A stretch of 64,000 bases of DNA, taken from assembly GCF_003086295.3 (NCBI RefSeq), contig NC_092042.1, forward strand, positions 45,134,137 through 45,198,136. The letters are read 5' to 3'. Of this stretch, positions 10,967-23,554 are shown piece after piece; the first letter of the stretch is position 1, and each line of letters opens with the position of its first letter. This DNA comes from Arachis hypogaea (taxonomy: Eukaryota > Streptophyta > Magnoliopsida > Fabales > Fabaceae). The position numbers and the translations under genes were made by a program. The notes beneath the pieces were generated by a model. The model had not been told where the DNA came from, searched no databases, and was given only the letters and a program-made list of their open reading frames with translations.

Positions 10967-11971
10967 GAGACCCAAGAGAATATACTCCGGCTGTCATCCA
11001 ATGACTACGTTGAACATCATGTAGACCGCTTTGTGGTTGTCAAGCACGCGGATCTTGGCTAAGCAAGTACTGAAAATAGAGGATGATTGTCACGGGTACA
11101 AGAGTATATCTTGGAGAAGAAGTAGGCGTGAATTGAAAGAAAAATAATAGTACTTGCATTAATTCATAAGGAACAGCAGAGCTCCTCACCTTAATCTGTG
11201 AGGTATAGAAACTCCACCGTTGAAAATACATAAGAACAAAAGGTCTAGGCATGGCAGAATGGCCAGCCTTCGAAATGGCATAAGAATTTGAAAACAGGGG
11301 AAGAAGACCTGATCAAAGGATCAAAAAGTGGTCCAAAGATGAAATACAATAGTCAAAAAGTGCTATTTATACTAAACTAGTAACCTAGGTTTACAGAAAA
11401 TGAGTAGATAGTGCAGAAATTCACTTCTGGGGTCTACTTGGTGTGTGTTTGGACTGAGCTTTGAAGCTTTCACGTGCATAGGCCATCCTTGGAGTTAAAC
11501 GCTAGCTTGGGTGCTAGTTTGGGGTTTAACTCTAGCTTTGGTGCCAGTTCTAGCGTTTTATGCCAGAAAAAGGTCTCTAATGGGCGTTTGAACGCCTGTT
11601 TGGGCCATCAAATATCGGAAAATTATGGACTATTATACATTGTTGGAAAGCTCAAGATGTCTACTTTCTAACAAAATTGTGAGCGCGCCAATTGGGCTTC
11701 TATAGCTCTAGAAAATCCACTTCGAGTGCAGGGAGGTCAGAATCCAACAGCATCTGCAGTCCTTTCTCAGCCTCTGAATCAGATTTTTGCTCAGGTCCTC
11801 AATTTCAGTCAGAAAATACCTGAAATCATGGAAAAACACATAAACTCATAGTAAAGTTTAGAAATGTGAATTTTGCATAAAAACTAATAAAAATATACTA
11901 AAAAGTGACTAAAACATACTAGAAACTACCTAAAAACAATGCCAAAAAGCGTATAAATTATCCGTTCATCA
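10967..11971 (-). repeat. Inverted LTR of a related Ty3 family, split by the Athila insertion
   Basis: Read on the minus strand from 11971, it starts TGATGAACGGATAATT. Its first roughly 450 bp align to the first part of the Athila LTR (shared stretches near 11690-11790 and 11930-11971), including variants of the GGCGTTTAACGCC word. The rest is unrelated to the Athila LTR. The Athila 3' LTR joins it directly at 10966/10967, so the Athila element inserted here. The remainder of this LTR should lie left of the window. Confidence 0.75.
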
Positions 11972-12306
11972 AGTGGCTCTTGTGAGTCGGGACCTGTAAG
12001 CATTAAAGATGGAGTATGTACATAATATAGTATGTAATTAAGTATGAACTTGTGTTTTGTTATGAATTAAGCCTCCGGGCGTTTCATGTATGATATGAGT
12101 ATGCTATGCTATGCTTTTCCGTTACTTGTATTAACTGCTTAATTTACAATTATTCTAATATGCACGACTAGATACACAATTCTCGACTAGCGCTACAGGC
12201 TCATATGTATACACTTAATATATGGTCTAAAGTATCTAAAGTCAGTTAAATAGTAGCGTCCGGCTGTTAGTCTTGGTCATGACAGGCTAGAAGTTGGGTC
12301 GTTACA
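11972..12306 (+). repeat. Probable fragment of another LTR
   Basis: No coding content. The end reads TTGGGTCGTTACA, a common 3' end of plant LTRs, and it falls exactly where LINE-like sequence begins. No partner LTR was found in the window. Confidence 0.35.
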
Positions 12307-12479
12307 TGAGGACAGAAGGCGCAGGAAGCCAAGAGAATAAAAGATAGACAACCTGAATTTTCACAAAGTAGAAAGTATAATGGAAGATCATTTAGAGATG
12401 ATGTTGTTCATGGAAAAGAAGCCACGGGGGGTTTGAACATAAGAGACGACAATCAACTGTACCTATTCAAAAACTCCAA

Positions 12480-13870
12480 AGTTATGCTTGAGACTAATAG
12501 AGAGATGGCAGATATAATAAAGAGAAGTCTAATTGGTGAAGCAATTATTCTCATAAATTTTGAAGAGACCAAGGCGGGGGGTCATGAAAGATTGGTGCGA
12601 CATTGTTGATGTGAATATGGTCGGTTCATTCAAGTTATTGATGACGTTCAATACGATGGAAGTGAATGCATCAAGAAGAGTATGGATGGAGGTGTACGGA
12701 TTGTCGCTACATGCATGGAACCATGGCAACATGATCAAGATTGGTGTAGTGTGGGGAGCAGTTATTAAGATTGAGGATAATCAAGAGCGCTAGTTTAACT
12801 CCTTCAAGATTTTGGTAGACACAAGTTTTGGTCCTACCATTCAGGTGAGACTAACCATAGTGGTGGAAGAAAATGAGTTCTTGCTTTTTGTAAAGGAAAT
12901 AGGGAGAATGAATATATATCATAACCATAATGTGGTGGATAAAGAGCCAAGAATGGAGTAGATGTAGGATTTTGTTACAAGAAGAGACGATCATATGAAG
13001 ATTAAAGAAGGCGGTGGGTTGTGGTGTAACGGCGGTGAGGAAGCTGGAGGGGCTAGGGCTGAGCTGGATACCATTACAAGAAGTGTAAACGTCGATAATT
13101 CAAAATTTGACCTACATAAATTAAACGTGGCTAATGAATTTGGTGGGACCTAGGTGGATGTAGGTAAGAATAATATAGAAGGTGGTTGGACTTGTGAATC
13201 CAAGACAAACACTTGGGATGAAGATAAGTTAACTATTGAAATTGTGAAAGAATCTTTTGTGGGCTTGAAGAGTGGGCCAAGTAGAGGAGAAATAATTAAA
13301 AATAAGACATGGGCTGATGACAAGGAGGTGAAAACTTTTAGTGAAGAAGTGAATTTAGCTCAAGAAAACAACAACGTACAATAAAAGGGTGTATATCTAG
13401 AGGTTTCAATATCAAGTCCGTTAGAGCCACCAGAATTTGAGAAGGGAGAAGTGGAGGTAGTACCTTCATATGAGGACAAGGAAGAGAGGGAAGTGAGTAG
13501 TGTGAGGCGCAAACTTAGAAAGACAAAGAAACAAATCAAGAAATTGGGATAAGGTCGAAGGAGAGAGATTAAGAAGCCAACAAAAACAAAGAACAAAAAG
13601 AAGGAAAAGAAGGTTCATGATAGGGAGTTCATATGGGAAAAAAACACAATAGAGGATGGTACAGATGATGATATAGAGTCAGAAGCAAATAAGACATGGC
13701 TTGTTGGAAAAAGCTTGGGTTTATCAACAATGATTGATGAAGACGCACAAAAATATTTGAGAAAGATAGATGAAGATGCAAGGCAGGACATTGGCGGCTA
13801 TTCAAAAAAAAGAAAAAAGGGTCCACAAAAGAAGAACGACAGTGAGATAGGTGTTGCTTCCAAACAAGTT
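12480..13870 (+). pseudogene. LINE ORF1-like remnant (DUF4283-type region)
   Basis: The frame at 12560-12793 encodes RRVWMEVYGLSLHAWN followed by a short helix, a pattern typical of the DUF4283 region in plant LINE ORF1 proteins. Lysine/glutamate-rich sequence follows in shifting frames. At 13690-13870 a segment with a GKSLGLS motif and a basic C-terminus precedes the ORF2 start, as in other plant L1 elements. Internal stops and frame changes rule out a functional product. Confidence 0.65.
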
Positions 13871-13872
13871 AA

Positions 13873-14480
13873 ATGATTTTGCTTTGAAATTGTAGAGGGG
13901 TAAAAGGAGCAGGAAAGATGGGAATGATAAAAGAACTAGTTATGAAAAATGAAGTGAGATTCTTGGGTTTAGTTGAGAGAAAAGCTAACATCATAAAAGA
14001 ATATGAGATAAAAAGATTGCGGGAGAACACTAAATTTGTATGGAATATGGTGGCTGCAGATCAAAATAGTGGGGGTATAATTTGTGCATGGGAGAAAAAA
14101 TTTTTAGGATAGAAAGGATAATCAAAGGAATGAGATGGATTTGCTTGGTAGGAGGTATTTTAGGAGTCATTGACAAAATTCTGATATGTGTTGTTTATGT
14201 ACCTAATGATGTGGCTGATAGGAGAATAGTATGGGAGGAGATAGTGAATGTAAAAAATCAATACAACCTACCAGTGCTAGCATTTGGTGACTTTAATAAA
14301 GTTATGCACCCAAGAGAGAGAAGTAGTGGCAGGAGAAATATGACAGGTATGAGAGAATTTAATCAATAGATCCAAGAGATGGAAATGATGGAGATTTCAA
14401 TGGGAGGAAGAAAGTACACTTGGAGGAATGGAAGAAGTGCAAGTAAGATTGACAGGTTCTGTTTGGATCTGGAGCTGTTT
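13873..14480 (+). pseudogene. LINE ORF2 endonuclease remnant
   Basis: From the ATG at 13873 the frame reads an endonuclease/exonuclease/phosphatase N-terminus, but a TGA at 13885 replaces the usual Trp of the WNCRG motif. It continues through FLGLVERK (about 13950). A frame change near 14090 leads to VYVPN and FGDFNKV (about 14284), then a GRKYTWRNG-type motif at about 14407. These are successive landmarks of the L1 EN domain. Reverse transcriptase is absent. Confidence 0.8.
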
Positions 14481-15379
14481 CAATAATGCTCAAACTTGAA
14501 GGTAATAGCTTTAAAATGCTCAAAATCATATCATGTTCCTCTTTTGTTAGAAAAGGAGAAGAAGGATTGGGGCTGAAATTATTTAGGTCTTTGAACGCAT
14601 AGTTGACACACTCGCAATTCAAGAAAATGTTTGCACAAGAATAGAGGAAGGTAGGAGGGGACACAATTGAGAAAAAGTTAGCAAATATGAAAGGAATTTT
14701 AAAAGTGTGGAACAAAGATAAATTTAAAAACATTGATGAGAAGATAAAGATGTTTAAGGATGAAATATCATAACTGAAAGAATGATTAAGGATGGGATAA
14801 ATGAAGAGAAAAATACAATAAGAAGAGAAGCGTTGAAAAATCAAGTTAAAGGATGGTATAAGCATAAGGTAGACTACTGAAAATAACACTCAAGAATAAA
14901 TTCATCAATGACATTGATAAGAACACGAAATATTTTCATATTAAATCAACGATAAGACAGAGAAAAACCATATTAAAGAGATTCAACAAGGTGAAAAGAC
15001 GGTAAAGAACTCGAACACAATTAAACAAGAAGAAAGGAGATATTTTAAAAAAACTATACTCTCAAAATCATACTTATATTAATTATTAAATAATTTATTA
15101 TTTAAAAATTTTAATTAAAAAAATTACTAGAATATCTATATAATTCTAGTTAGGATTATTTTAATTGTACACTCCAAACCTATGAGAAAATATTTGCTTG
15201 ATTTTCTTTCTTTTCTTTAACTTTTCTTTCTATTTTTTTAATGTTTTAACTGTTCCTTACTCATGTTTCTCATCTTTTACTAGATGTTGTGTTCATATCT
15301 TAATTTATTGTAAGTTAAATTTTATTTGAATTAAAAAACAATATTATTTATATAAGCTTATAATATTTATATTAGTTAA

Positions 15380-16650
15380 GAAGATATAATATATTTTGAT
15401 ATTAATGTTTAGAATTATTAACATCAATTATTAATAATTTAATAAAAAAATTGAATGTATTGCATCTTAATTTTTTTTTTGAAACAATAAGAGACAACTT
15501 ATCAAGCACAGAAAAAAAAATATAATTATAGTAATTATATATCTTAATATTAAAAAAACACAGAAAAAATAATTTTTTTAGTAAGTCTTTAACTATCATA
15601 AAAATTAATACAATAAATGATTATAGATTAAAATAATAGATAAAATTGAGAGTTGAAATAAAAGTACATAGTAATAATTGATTGCAACTAAATAAAGAGA
15701 ATGAGGAAGCACAGTAAGGTAGCATTTGTTTTGAGTTATTGGGATAAAGACTGAGAGATTGAGATTCAGTATTATGTTTGTTGGCTTAGAGGCTGGTACT
15801 AAATTTTTTGTCTCTATCTTCGAAATTTCAATATTTCAATACCTCTAAAAAATGGAGATACAGGAGACTGAAATTTAAAGATAGAGACTGAAATTTTAAT
15901 AACATTTTATACTTAAAATATTTTTATTTTAATTAATTAATTCTAATTTTATTCTTTGTACAAATTAAATTAAAACTTTATTTTTATTTTAATTTCTGTC
16001 TCCTATTTTATACCAAATAGAATACTGAAATTTATTTCGGTTTCTGTCTCTAAATCTCTGTCTTTTAGTATCAATTTTTCAATCTCTATCTCTCTATCAA
16101 ATGCTACCTAAGAGATTAGAAAGCACAAAGAGATCAATAAAATATAATACAACTGGGGCGATGCAGTAATCTTGAATTTGTATGGAGGGAATTGTTAGAG
16201 AAGATGATAATGTGTGATATAGAAAGATGGAATAATAAAAATAAAACTTAATAATTTTAAAAGAATAATAAAACTGAAAATAGTTTAAAATATTGAATAT
16301 ATATTTGAAATGAAACATATTAGAATTATTTTATCAATTAGAACTTAGAAGTACACATGAATATAAAAAATACTTTGAATTTAGATTGTTATATTTGCTT
16401 TAAATTAAATAGAATTAAAAAATAAATAAATTTAATAATATTTATAAATAATTACTTTATAAGTACTATTTATAAATATTTATATGGATCTTATATTTTT
16501 GTTATTTCTAATAATAACGTAAATTTTTTATCATACCTTATTTAATTTAATTTATTTTATATATTTTAAATGTTAAAAAATTTCTGAAAATTTATTTTTA
16601 TTTTAAATTATTGATATCAAATTTAAAATTTAAAATTAAATATATAAAAT
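15380..16650 (+). repeat. AT-rich dispersed repeat, copy 1
   Basis: Shares a colinear series of blocks with 19640-20300 and 49990-51100: TTTAGAATTA near 15410, AAATTAATACAATAAATGAT near 15600, then the block with TTAATAATTTTAAAAGAATAAT near 16248 and AAATTAAATAGAATT near 16400. No coding capacity. The family is not identified; it may be the body of a Helitron or another non-autonomous element. Confidence 0.55.
15718..16108. mobile_element. Tourist-like MITE (391 bp)
   Basis: The ends are GGTAGCATTTG and its exact reverse complement CAAATGCTACC. Both sides are flanked by TAA (15715-15717 and 16109-16111), the 3-bp target pattern of PIF/Harbinger elements. The interior is A/T-rich and non-coding. 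Confidence 0.75.
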
Positions 16651-16931
16651 TTAATTTTTTAAAAATAATAAGAAAGTGACTAAACGTGTCTATGGAGCCA
16701 TTAGTTTGTATAATTGTATAAATTGATATTAAAAAATGCTACTTATTTTTTAAAATTCAACCTCTAGTATGTCTTTTTAAAAATTTATTATTATTTAATT
16801 AATTTGAATATCTACTTTCATGTACTAGTTATTTAAAAAATTAAAAAGGTTACTTGTTTTTTTTATTTTTTTTCTTTTCTAAAAGTTAAATAAAAAACAA
16901 TATTTAAAAGATAACTAATTGTACTGATTAA

Positions 16932-18190
16932 TCTATAACAATATATAATGGCAATACATGGGTTTGGTATCCAAAATTTTTTTTCCAATATTACCCTTTT
17001 TAATCAACTTCTCCACTTAATGTCAGTTATCTCTAAAAAACTTCCATCACTTCACTTGGCCATTTGACGTAATTCTTATCTGTCACTTCTTACCCATTTT
17101 TCTCTTCTCATCTCATCTCTTATTAATATTATTGAATACATTGATAGATTTTAAAAATACATTAGACTCATGCCCATAATAGATTTGCTTTTAATTATTT
17201 AGATATTCATAATAGTAATAAAATTGGTCCAAATTTTTTAATAGATAGAACAATAATAATATTAGTGGGTATAAATTATTATTCTTAGTAAACTTTTAAT
17301 TATTTCTAATATACTATGTTACATATATCTATAATACAATATATTATGATTGTTAATTGTTCACTTAAAAAATTTACACTATTAATTTAATATTTAAATT
17401 TTTTTATTATAGTACTATTTTAATGTACTCTAAATTTTTATTATGTATTTATAATTTTGATAAAAATCATTCTTAAAAGAAATATTAATCTTATTTTTTA
17501 ATTTTTTTGTCAAGATAATATTAAATTATTTATATTAAAAGATTTACGAAATTTAAAAAATATTATTTATATAATAAAAATCTATTTTTAGATATTCAAG
17601 TATTAGAATTGGTCCAAATAATATTCTGAATGATGATAACATTGGTTAGTTGTGCATATATATTCCATTAGTTTGTTAATTTTATCTTTTAAATTATTTT
17701 TTATTATGGTACTATTTTAATGTATTCTAATTTTTTATTGTGTATTTATAATTTTAAAAATAATCATTAAAAGAAATATTAATTTTATCTTTTAAATTTT
17801 TTAGCTTTGACAATATTAAATAATTTATATTAAAATATTTAGATAATTCTAAAACTATTATTTATACTATAACAAAATAACAATATACAAAAAAATATGG
17901 AAGTTTGATGTTCAATTTTTTTTATTCAGTGAGTTCTGTTTGACGGTTGTTATATAAAATATTTATTTAAAATATTGGTAATTTTTTATTTAATTTATAC
18001 GGTAAATAATAATTTTGTATGTAATTTTATTTTATTTAATATCAAATAAATTTATATTTGAATTTTTTTTATTCTTTTCGAATTGAAATAGTCCCATTAC
18101 ATAATCGACAACTTTGATTTCTATTATAATAACTATTTTTTCTATTATTTTCTATTTACTATTTTTTTATTTTTGTCATAATAACTATTT
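16932..18190 (+). repeat. AT-rich stretch with a Helitron-like 5' end
   Basis: At 16932, after an A, lies TCTATAACAATATATAATGG, a variant of the terminus at 18196, 20485, 39564 and 39749. It is followed by the same TTTGGTATCCAA phrase. The rest is A/T-rich with no gene. Confidence 0.4.
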
Positions 18191-18195
18191 TTTTA

Positions 18196-19640
18196 TCTAT
18201 ACCAATATAGAATGGGATAGAAAAGTTTGGTATCCAATTTCTTCTCCCTATTTTATCCCTATTTCTTTTTTATTTTTGTTACACACTGAATTCAATATAA
18301 CAAACTGTTACTACGTTTTCAATTTTTTATTTTTTATAAAAAAAGAATTTATCTCACGACAGAGTATTAAACTGATTCATTTTCAACCCACGACATATTT
18401 TAAAACTGATTTACTTTCAATAAAAAACTGCTCCCACTACGTACTAAATTTAAAAACTGAACCCCAACAGAATTAAATACTTTTTCACTTTCAATTTTGG
18501 TATCGCAAACCTTTTTCTTCTCTGCATTTTGCTATGTTTCTGACAAATAAAAATGGAAACTTCACAAAATCAAAGGCGAAGAAGACAATATGATCGAAGA
18601 ACAAAGACAGCAACTTATCGGGAGATGATTCGACAAGGAAAATAAGTTGCCATATCAACTGACTCCAATTCCAACTCCAGTGCCAAACACAGATAGATGT
18701 AGTCGATTAACTACAAACATAGGAGTAGTAGCCCGATTGACTATAATTAGAAGAATTACCACCCATCATTAATTTGATACCGGTAATACGATAACTAATT
18801 TTCTTTGTTATGAATTCAATTAGTTTTTAATAATTATATTTTACTTTTGAAACATACAGGAATGTAAGTGCATGACAATGGAACTTTTACCGTTAACAGC
18901 AACACGTGTTCTTTTATCTTATTTTCATTCTATATTTCACTAATAGTTGTAGAAACCGTAACATCTCCTTCAATTCTTTATTCCAATAATTTATCCATTT
19001 AATTAATTTTATCCGTTTTCAATTTTTCTTACTTCTCTTTCCAAGTCTGAATGTACTTCTCTGTATGTAACAATTATTTGGATGAGTTTTTGTAATTTTT
19101 TGAAATAGATAATAACTATGCCAAATGTTGATTTTCGACGCCATGTATGAAAGGAGGAAAAAAATAATTAGGGGTGATAAATAATTTTGTATGGATCTTA
19201 TCGTTTTATTTTGGATATATTCTTTATGTGAGTACTTTATACCAAGTTTGATCTCATTATTCAATTTTTAGTGCTTCTCCTCTCACCATTAGGTGCACTC
19301 TTATTATTTATGTTGCCATCATTCTTCTTCCTTGAATATCGTGATTGTATCGTCTCCATCTTTTCCTCGCTTTCATTTACTACAATTGCAAATTTTATAC
19401 CATTTTACTACGTATATTAATTTCACGCATAACTTTCACCTTCATTTTCCTTTCTCTTCGGTTTACTTACCAAATTGTATTCATTCTTATATATTTTTAA
19501 TCTGTCTTTCACATACAAAATTTTCTCTTATCAATTTAATTTAAAAAAAATGATTATTTTTTTATCTGATATTTATTTTTTAATTTTTTTTGACATGTAT
19601 ATACCTATCAATAATGAACTGAATAACTCTCATAAATTAT
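18196..19640 (+). repeat. Helitron-like repeat copy
   Basis: Begins TCTATACCAATATAGAAT after an A, as expected for a Helitron 5' end. A conserved stretch at 18575-18660 contains GAGATGATTCGACAAGG and has a near match at 40100-40130 downstream of the related ends at 39564/39749. The 3' CTRR end and hairpin were not identified. ORFs in the block are A/T-rich and not credible. Confidence 0.45.
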
Positions 19641-20300
19641 TTTGTTAACTCATTCTTATATATTTTTAATTTGTCTTTCACATACAAAGTGATGAACAAA
19701 AATGAGAGCTGCCATAATGGTATTATGGTAATTGATTGCGGTTGTGGTTAATAGAAGAAGAAGAAAAAAATAAAACAAGACAACATAATAGTGACGGTGA
19801 GACAATAATACTAATAGTTATCCATGTAAAAAGAATGATAAAAAAAAAATGATAGTGTATAATATGATGAGATGATATAATCAAAATAAAAGTTAATAAT
19901 TTTAAAATAATAATAAAATAAAAAATAATTAAAGATGTTTAATATAAGATTAAAAAAATATTTTTTTATCTATTTGAATTATACATAAAAATAAAGAGTC
20001 TTTTGAATATAAATTTTTAAATTTGCTTCAAATTAAATAAGATTGAGAAAATAAATAAATTTAATATATAAATAACTAATTTGTAAACCATGTTAGTAAA
20101 TCTTTATTTTAATTTTAGTATACATAATAATAATATAACTTTTTACCTTTTTTAATTTAAATTTAATTATTTTATATTTTTACATATCTTAAATAATATA
20201 AAATATTTTATGTTTTTATAATTAATTTTTATTTATTAATATTAAATTGATAATTTTAAAAATAAAAAAATAAAATATTTTTTTAACTCAATAAAAAAGC
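19640..20300 (+). repeat. AT-rich dispersed repeat, copy 2
   Basis: Same blocks as at 15380-16650 and 49990-51100 (GACAACATAATAGTGACGGTGAGACAA near 19779 matches 50268-50290 closely). It lacks the MITE found in each of the other copies. Confidence 0.55.
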
Positions 20301-20484
20301 GGCTGAATAGGTATTTGCTTTTTTATTGTTTTTAAAAAATTAATTTTATTTTTTTATTAATATATCATCCACTCTTCAAATTTATTAGATAAATATTTTT
20401 ATTTTAATGTTGATGTGACTTTATTTATATCATACTTTATTAAAATTAAAATTACTATAAACCAAAATATAATTCAAAAAATAA

Positions 20485-23040
20485 TCTATACCAATATATA
20501 ACGGGGATACGGAATTTTGGTATCCAATTCTTTCTTCCTATTTTACCCCTATTCTCTCTTTATTAGAAACCGTATTTATCCCACGACACGACAGAACTTA
20601 AAAACTGATTTCAATAAAAAATAAAAAAAAACTGTTACTACGTACTTAATTTTTTTTATTTTATTCACTTTCAATAAAAAAATTATTAATACGTACTCAA
20701 TTTAAATACCGATTCATTTTTAATAACAAAATAACAGACGTCATAATAACATAATTAATTGGTATTCTATAACAAAATTAATTAAATTAATATACACTCT
20801 TATGCTTATTATTTAACTTAAAAAAATTACATATTACAGAGCATTCCTTGATAAAAAAATATAAAAAGTTACTAGAATTTGGGGTCTAATTTTTTTTAGA
20901 CTTCGTATATCCTTACATAATCTATTTCATAAAATAAATTTAGTGGACAAAATAATAATTTTTTAATATTCCATCTTTATCATATAATATATAAATAATT
21001 AAAAAATAAAATAAACAATGTATTCATAAAACTAATAATAACAAATAGAATAAAGAGAAAAAAATTAACATATTACTTATTTTTTACCATGTGTATTTTT
21101 AAATTTGAGTGATTAAATATATTTTACAAAGTAATAACTCTGAAATGAAAATAAATTTACTGTTATAAATTATAAAAGGAAGTACTGAGTACTCTTTAAC
21201 TAAAACTTTTATTATAAAAATTTATTACAAAAAAATATATTTATGTTTCAAATTAATGTAGATGCTTGAGATAAAATATTAAAAATAAAAAATATGCATT
21301 TGCATTCTTATATTAAAAAAATGAAGTCATTTTATATATAAAAATACTACGTTATAAGATAATTACAAAAAGTTGTCAAACATAATAATTTTATTATCAA
21401 AATAGTATTTATATATTGTGTTAAACTAATGTAACATAATGATTTTTAATATACTTTAATTTAATTTTTTAGTTTTTATTTTAATTTATATTTTTCATAT
21501 TTTAAAATTTTGGTAATAATATATATTTTTATAATTTTAAAATAAAATAAAAAAAAATCTGACCTAAATACAAACATAATGATAGAAGAAGAATACAAAA
21601 ATATTAATATTTCATCTCATGTATTTAAATGCATGGCATAAATAAAAATTAATCCTTCTTACTATAAAATTATTGTCCATTTAAAAATTTAACAACTGCC
21701 AAAATTTGATTACAATAAAATGGGTCATAATTTTATAAAAAATCTAAATACTATATTAAATATTACAAATAGTAATTGGATAAATAATTTTCAAATTCTA
21801 AAATTAAAAACATAGATAATGCTTTACATATTTATATGAGTTACTGAATCAATTTTTATTGAATAACTATTTTAAATATCAATTATAAAAAAATGCTATT
21901 ATATCAGCCAATGATAATAATCATGAGACTCGTAACATTATTTATTATTAAAAAATATATTAATTTAATAATATTAAATATATAATAAATTTCTAATGTG
22001 AAATGTTAACATATAAACACATTAAATTTTAATATAAAAGATTAACAATCTTTTAAGATAATCTATAACATATTAAGTTTGTATTTTTTTTTTGTATAAG
22101 TGTAGGTCAAGATAATCTTAATATACTAATTTAATGTCTCAATCAATCTTTTATAATGAACCATTTACAAACAATGTTAAAAGTCATGCAAATATGAATA
22201 GTTAGTACTCACTTACTTTACTTATATTTTTAATATTTTATCTTCATTGCATAATATTCATTTAAAATATTTTTTGTATTGAATAAATTAAGAGGTTTGA
22301 TATTGTACACTACTATATAAAATGCCTAATGTCAAACAAAATTATGAATTCTATAATAAAAAAATAAAACAAATAATTAACAAATACTATAAATTTTAAA
22401 TAGGCAATATATTCATAAGACTAATAATAACAGTAGCTTTGAAATAAAATTTTGTTAACAACATATATCTTTTAAAATTAAATAATAAAATTAGAAAAAA
22501 TCTATCTTAAACACAAAACAACAACTATTAAAAAATAGTACAAAAATATGTCTTATTTTATCTCATGTATTTATTAATGTATTGTACAAATTATATGGAT
22601 CCTTTTTATTATAGAATTTTTATCCAACTAAAAATTTAACAAATAGCAAAATTTGGTCATGGCAAGATGTGTTCTAATTTCTTAAAAAATATCAAAATAC
22701 TATATTAAATATTACAAGTCAATAAGTAACTAAATTAAAAATTCTCAAATTAAAAACATAGATAACATTGTATATATTTTTATGAGTTACCGGACAAATT
22801 TTTATTAAATAACTAATTTAAGTACAAACTAAAAAAAATGCTACTACAAATATTATTTAATGGCAATAACTGTAATACACATAACATCATTTAGTGATGA
22901 AAAATAAATCTTAATTAAATTACAGTAACTAAATAATAAGCCCTTGATTATAAAAAAACTTATCAAATTAAAATTTAATAATGTGTGGAATATAACATAA
23001 ACACCAAAAAAACAAAATAAAGTACGATGAATAAACTATT
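20485..23040 (+). repeat. Helitron-like repeat with internal direct duplication
   Basis: Starts TCTATACCAATATATAACGG after an A. Within it, 21530-21905 and 22475-22860 are diverged direct copies (shared phrases ATCTCATGTATTT, ATACTATATTAAATATTACAA and AAAAACATAGATAA). Blocks near 20930 and 22300 recur around the MULE insertion site at 40540-40620 and 46943-47010. No coding capacity. Confidence 0.5.
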
Positions 23041-23400
23041 TTTTAAAAATATTTTCGCAATTTTAGCAGACAAAATCCTCATCATATCGTTATTTTGTCA
23101 TAATAAATTTAAAAAATTAAATTAAAAATATTATAAATTAATAGACGACATTCAAAACTTTTAAAGAAATACAATAGAAGTATTATCATTCTGAAACGAC
23201 ACTTTAACAGTTTAACCACTCTATTTCCGTAAAAATCCCCACTTTCCATACATAGCGGGAAACAACTCTTCCCATATTCTCCACTACAATGATCTCTCTT
23301 CCACTGAACTCACGCCCATCCTGCACCCTCATCTATCGCCACTAAATTTACGGGCCCTGCGTTCCTTCGCATCTTGACGGTCCAGATCTTCCTTCGCGCA
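23041..23400 (+). other. Kinase gene upstream region
   Basis: A/T-rich DNA grades into more balanced sequence from about 23200. No gene. It probably holds the kinase promoter; a TATATATT box lies at about 23402-23409. Confidence 0.45.
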
Positions 23401-23401
23401 T

Positions 23402-23409
23402 TATATATT
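23402..23409 (+). promoter_or_regulatory. Candidate TATA box of the kinase gene
   Basis: A TATATATT run is followed by a C/T-rich stretch and would place transcription start near 23430-23440. This is upstream of a leader that appears to end at a splice donor near 23554. Confidence 0.45.
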
Positions 23410-23554
23410 CCCTCACGCTTCCTTTCTTCTCACTTCGGTAAATCTCAAAGATAAAGCAGCAGCTGAAGCCCAATCCGTTGCGTTTATGGCGGACTTCTAG
23501 ATTCGATTCGACTCCCCAACGAGCTTTCTCGATCCCTCAGTCTACCTGCAACAG

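Larger units (their letters stand above)
12307..15060 (+). mobile_element. Decayed L1-type LINE, RT region missing
   Basis: Two degraded reading regions in LINE order are present: an ORF1-like nucleic-acid-binding protein, then an endonuclease domain opening the ORF2 product. After about 14470 coding similarity fades and no reverse transcriptase motif is seen before AT-rich DNA starts near 15060. The end lacks a clear poly(A) tail. Many stop codons and frame changes show it is old. Confidence 0.75.

Noticed and set aside
13360..13826. Minus-strand hydrophobic ORFs
   Set aside because: Antisense of the Lys/Glu-rich LINE ORF1 remnant, which gives Phe/Leu/Ser-rich chance translations.
15402..19544. 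Short ORFs in AT-rich DNA, including 18114-18476
   Set aside because: A/T-biased composition, no motif, and 18114-18476 crosses a repeat boundary.
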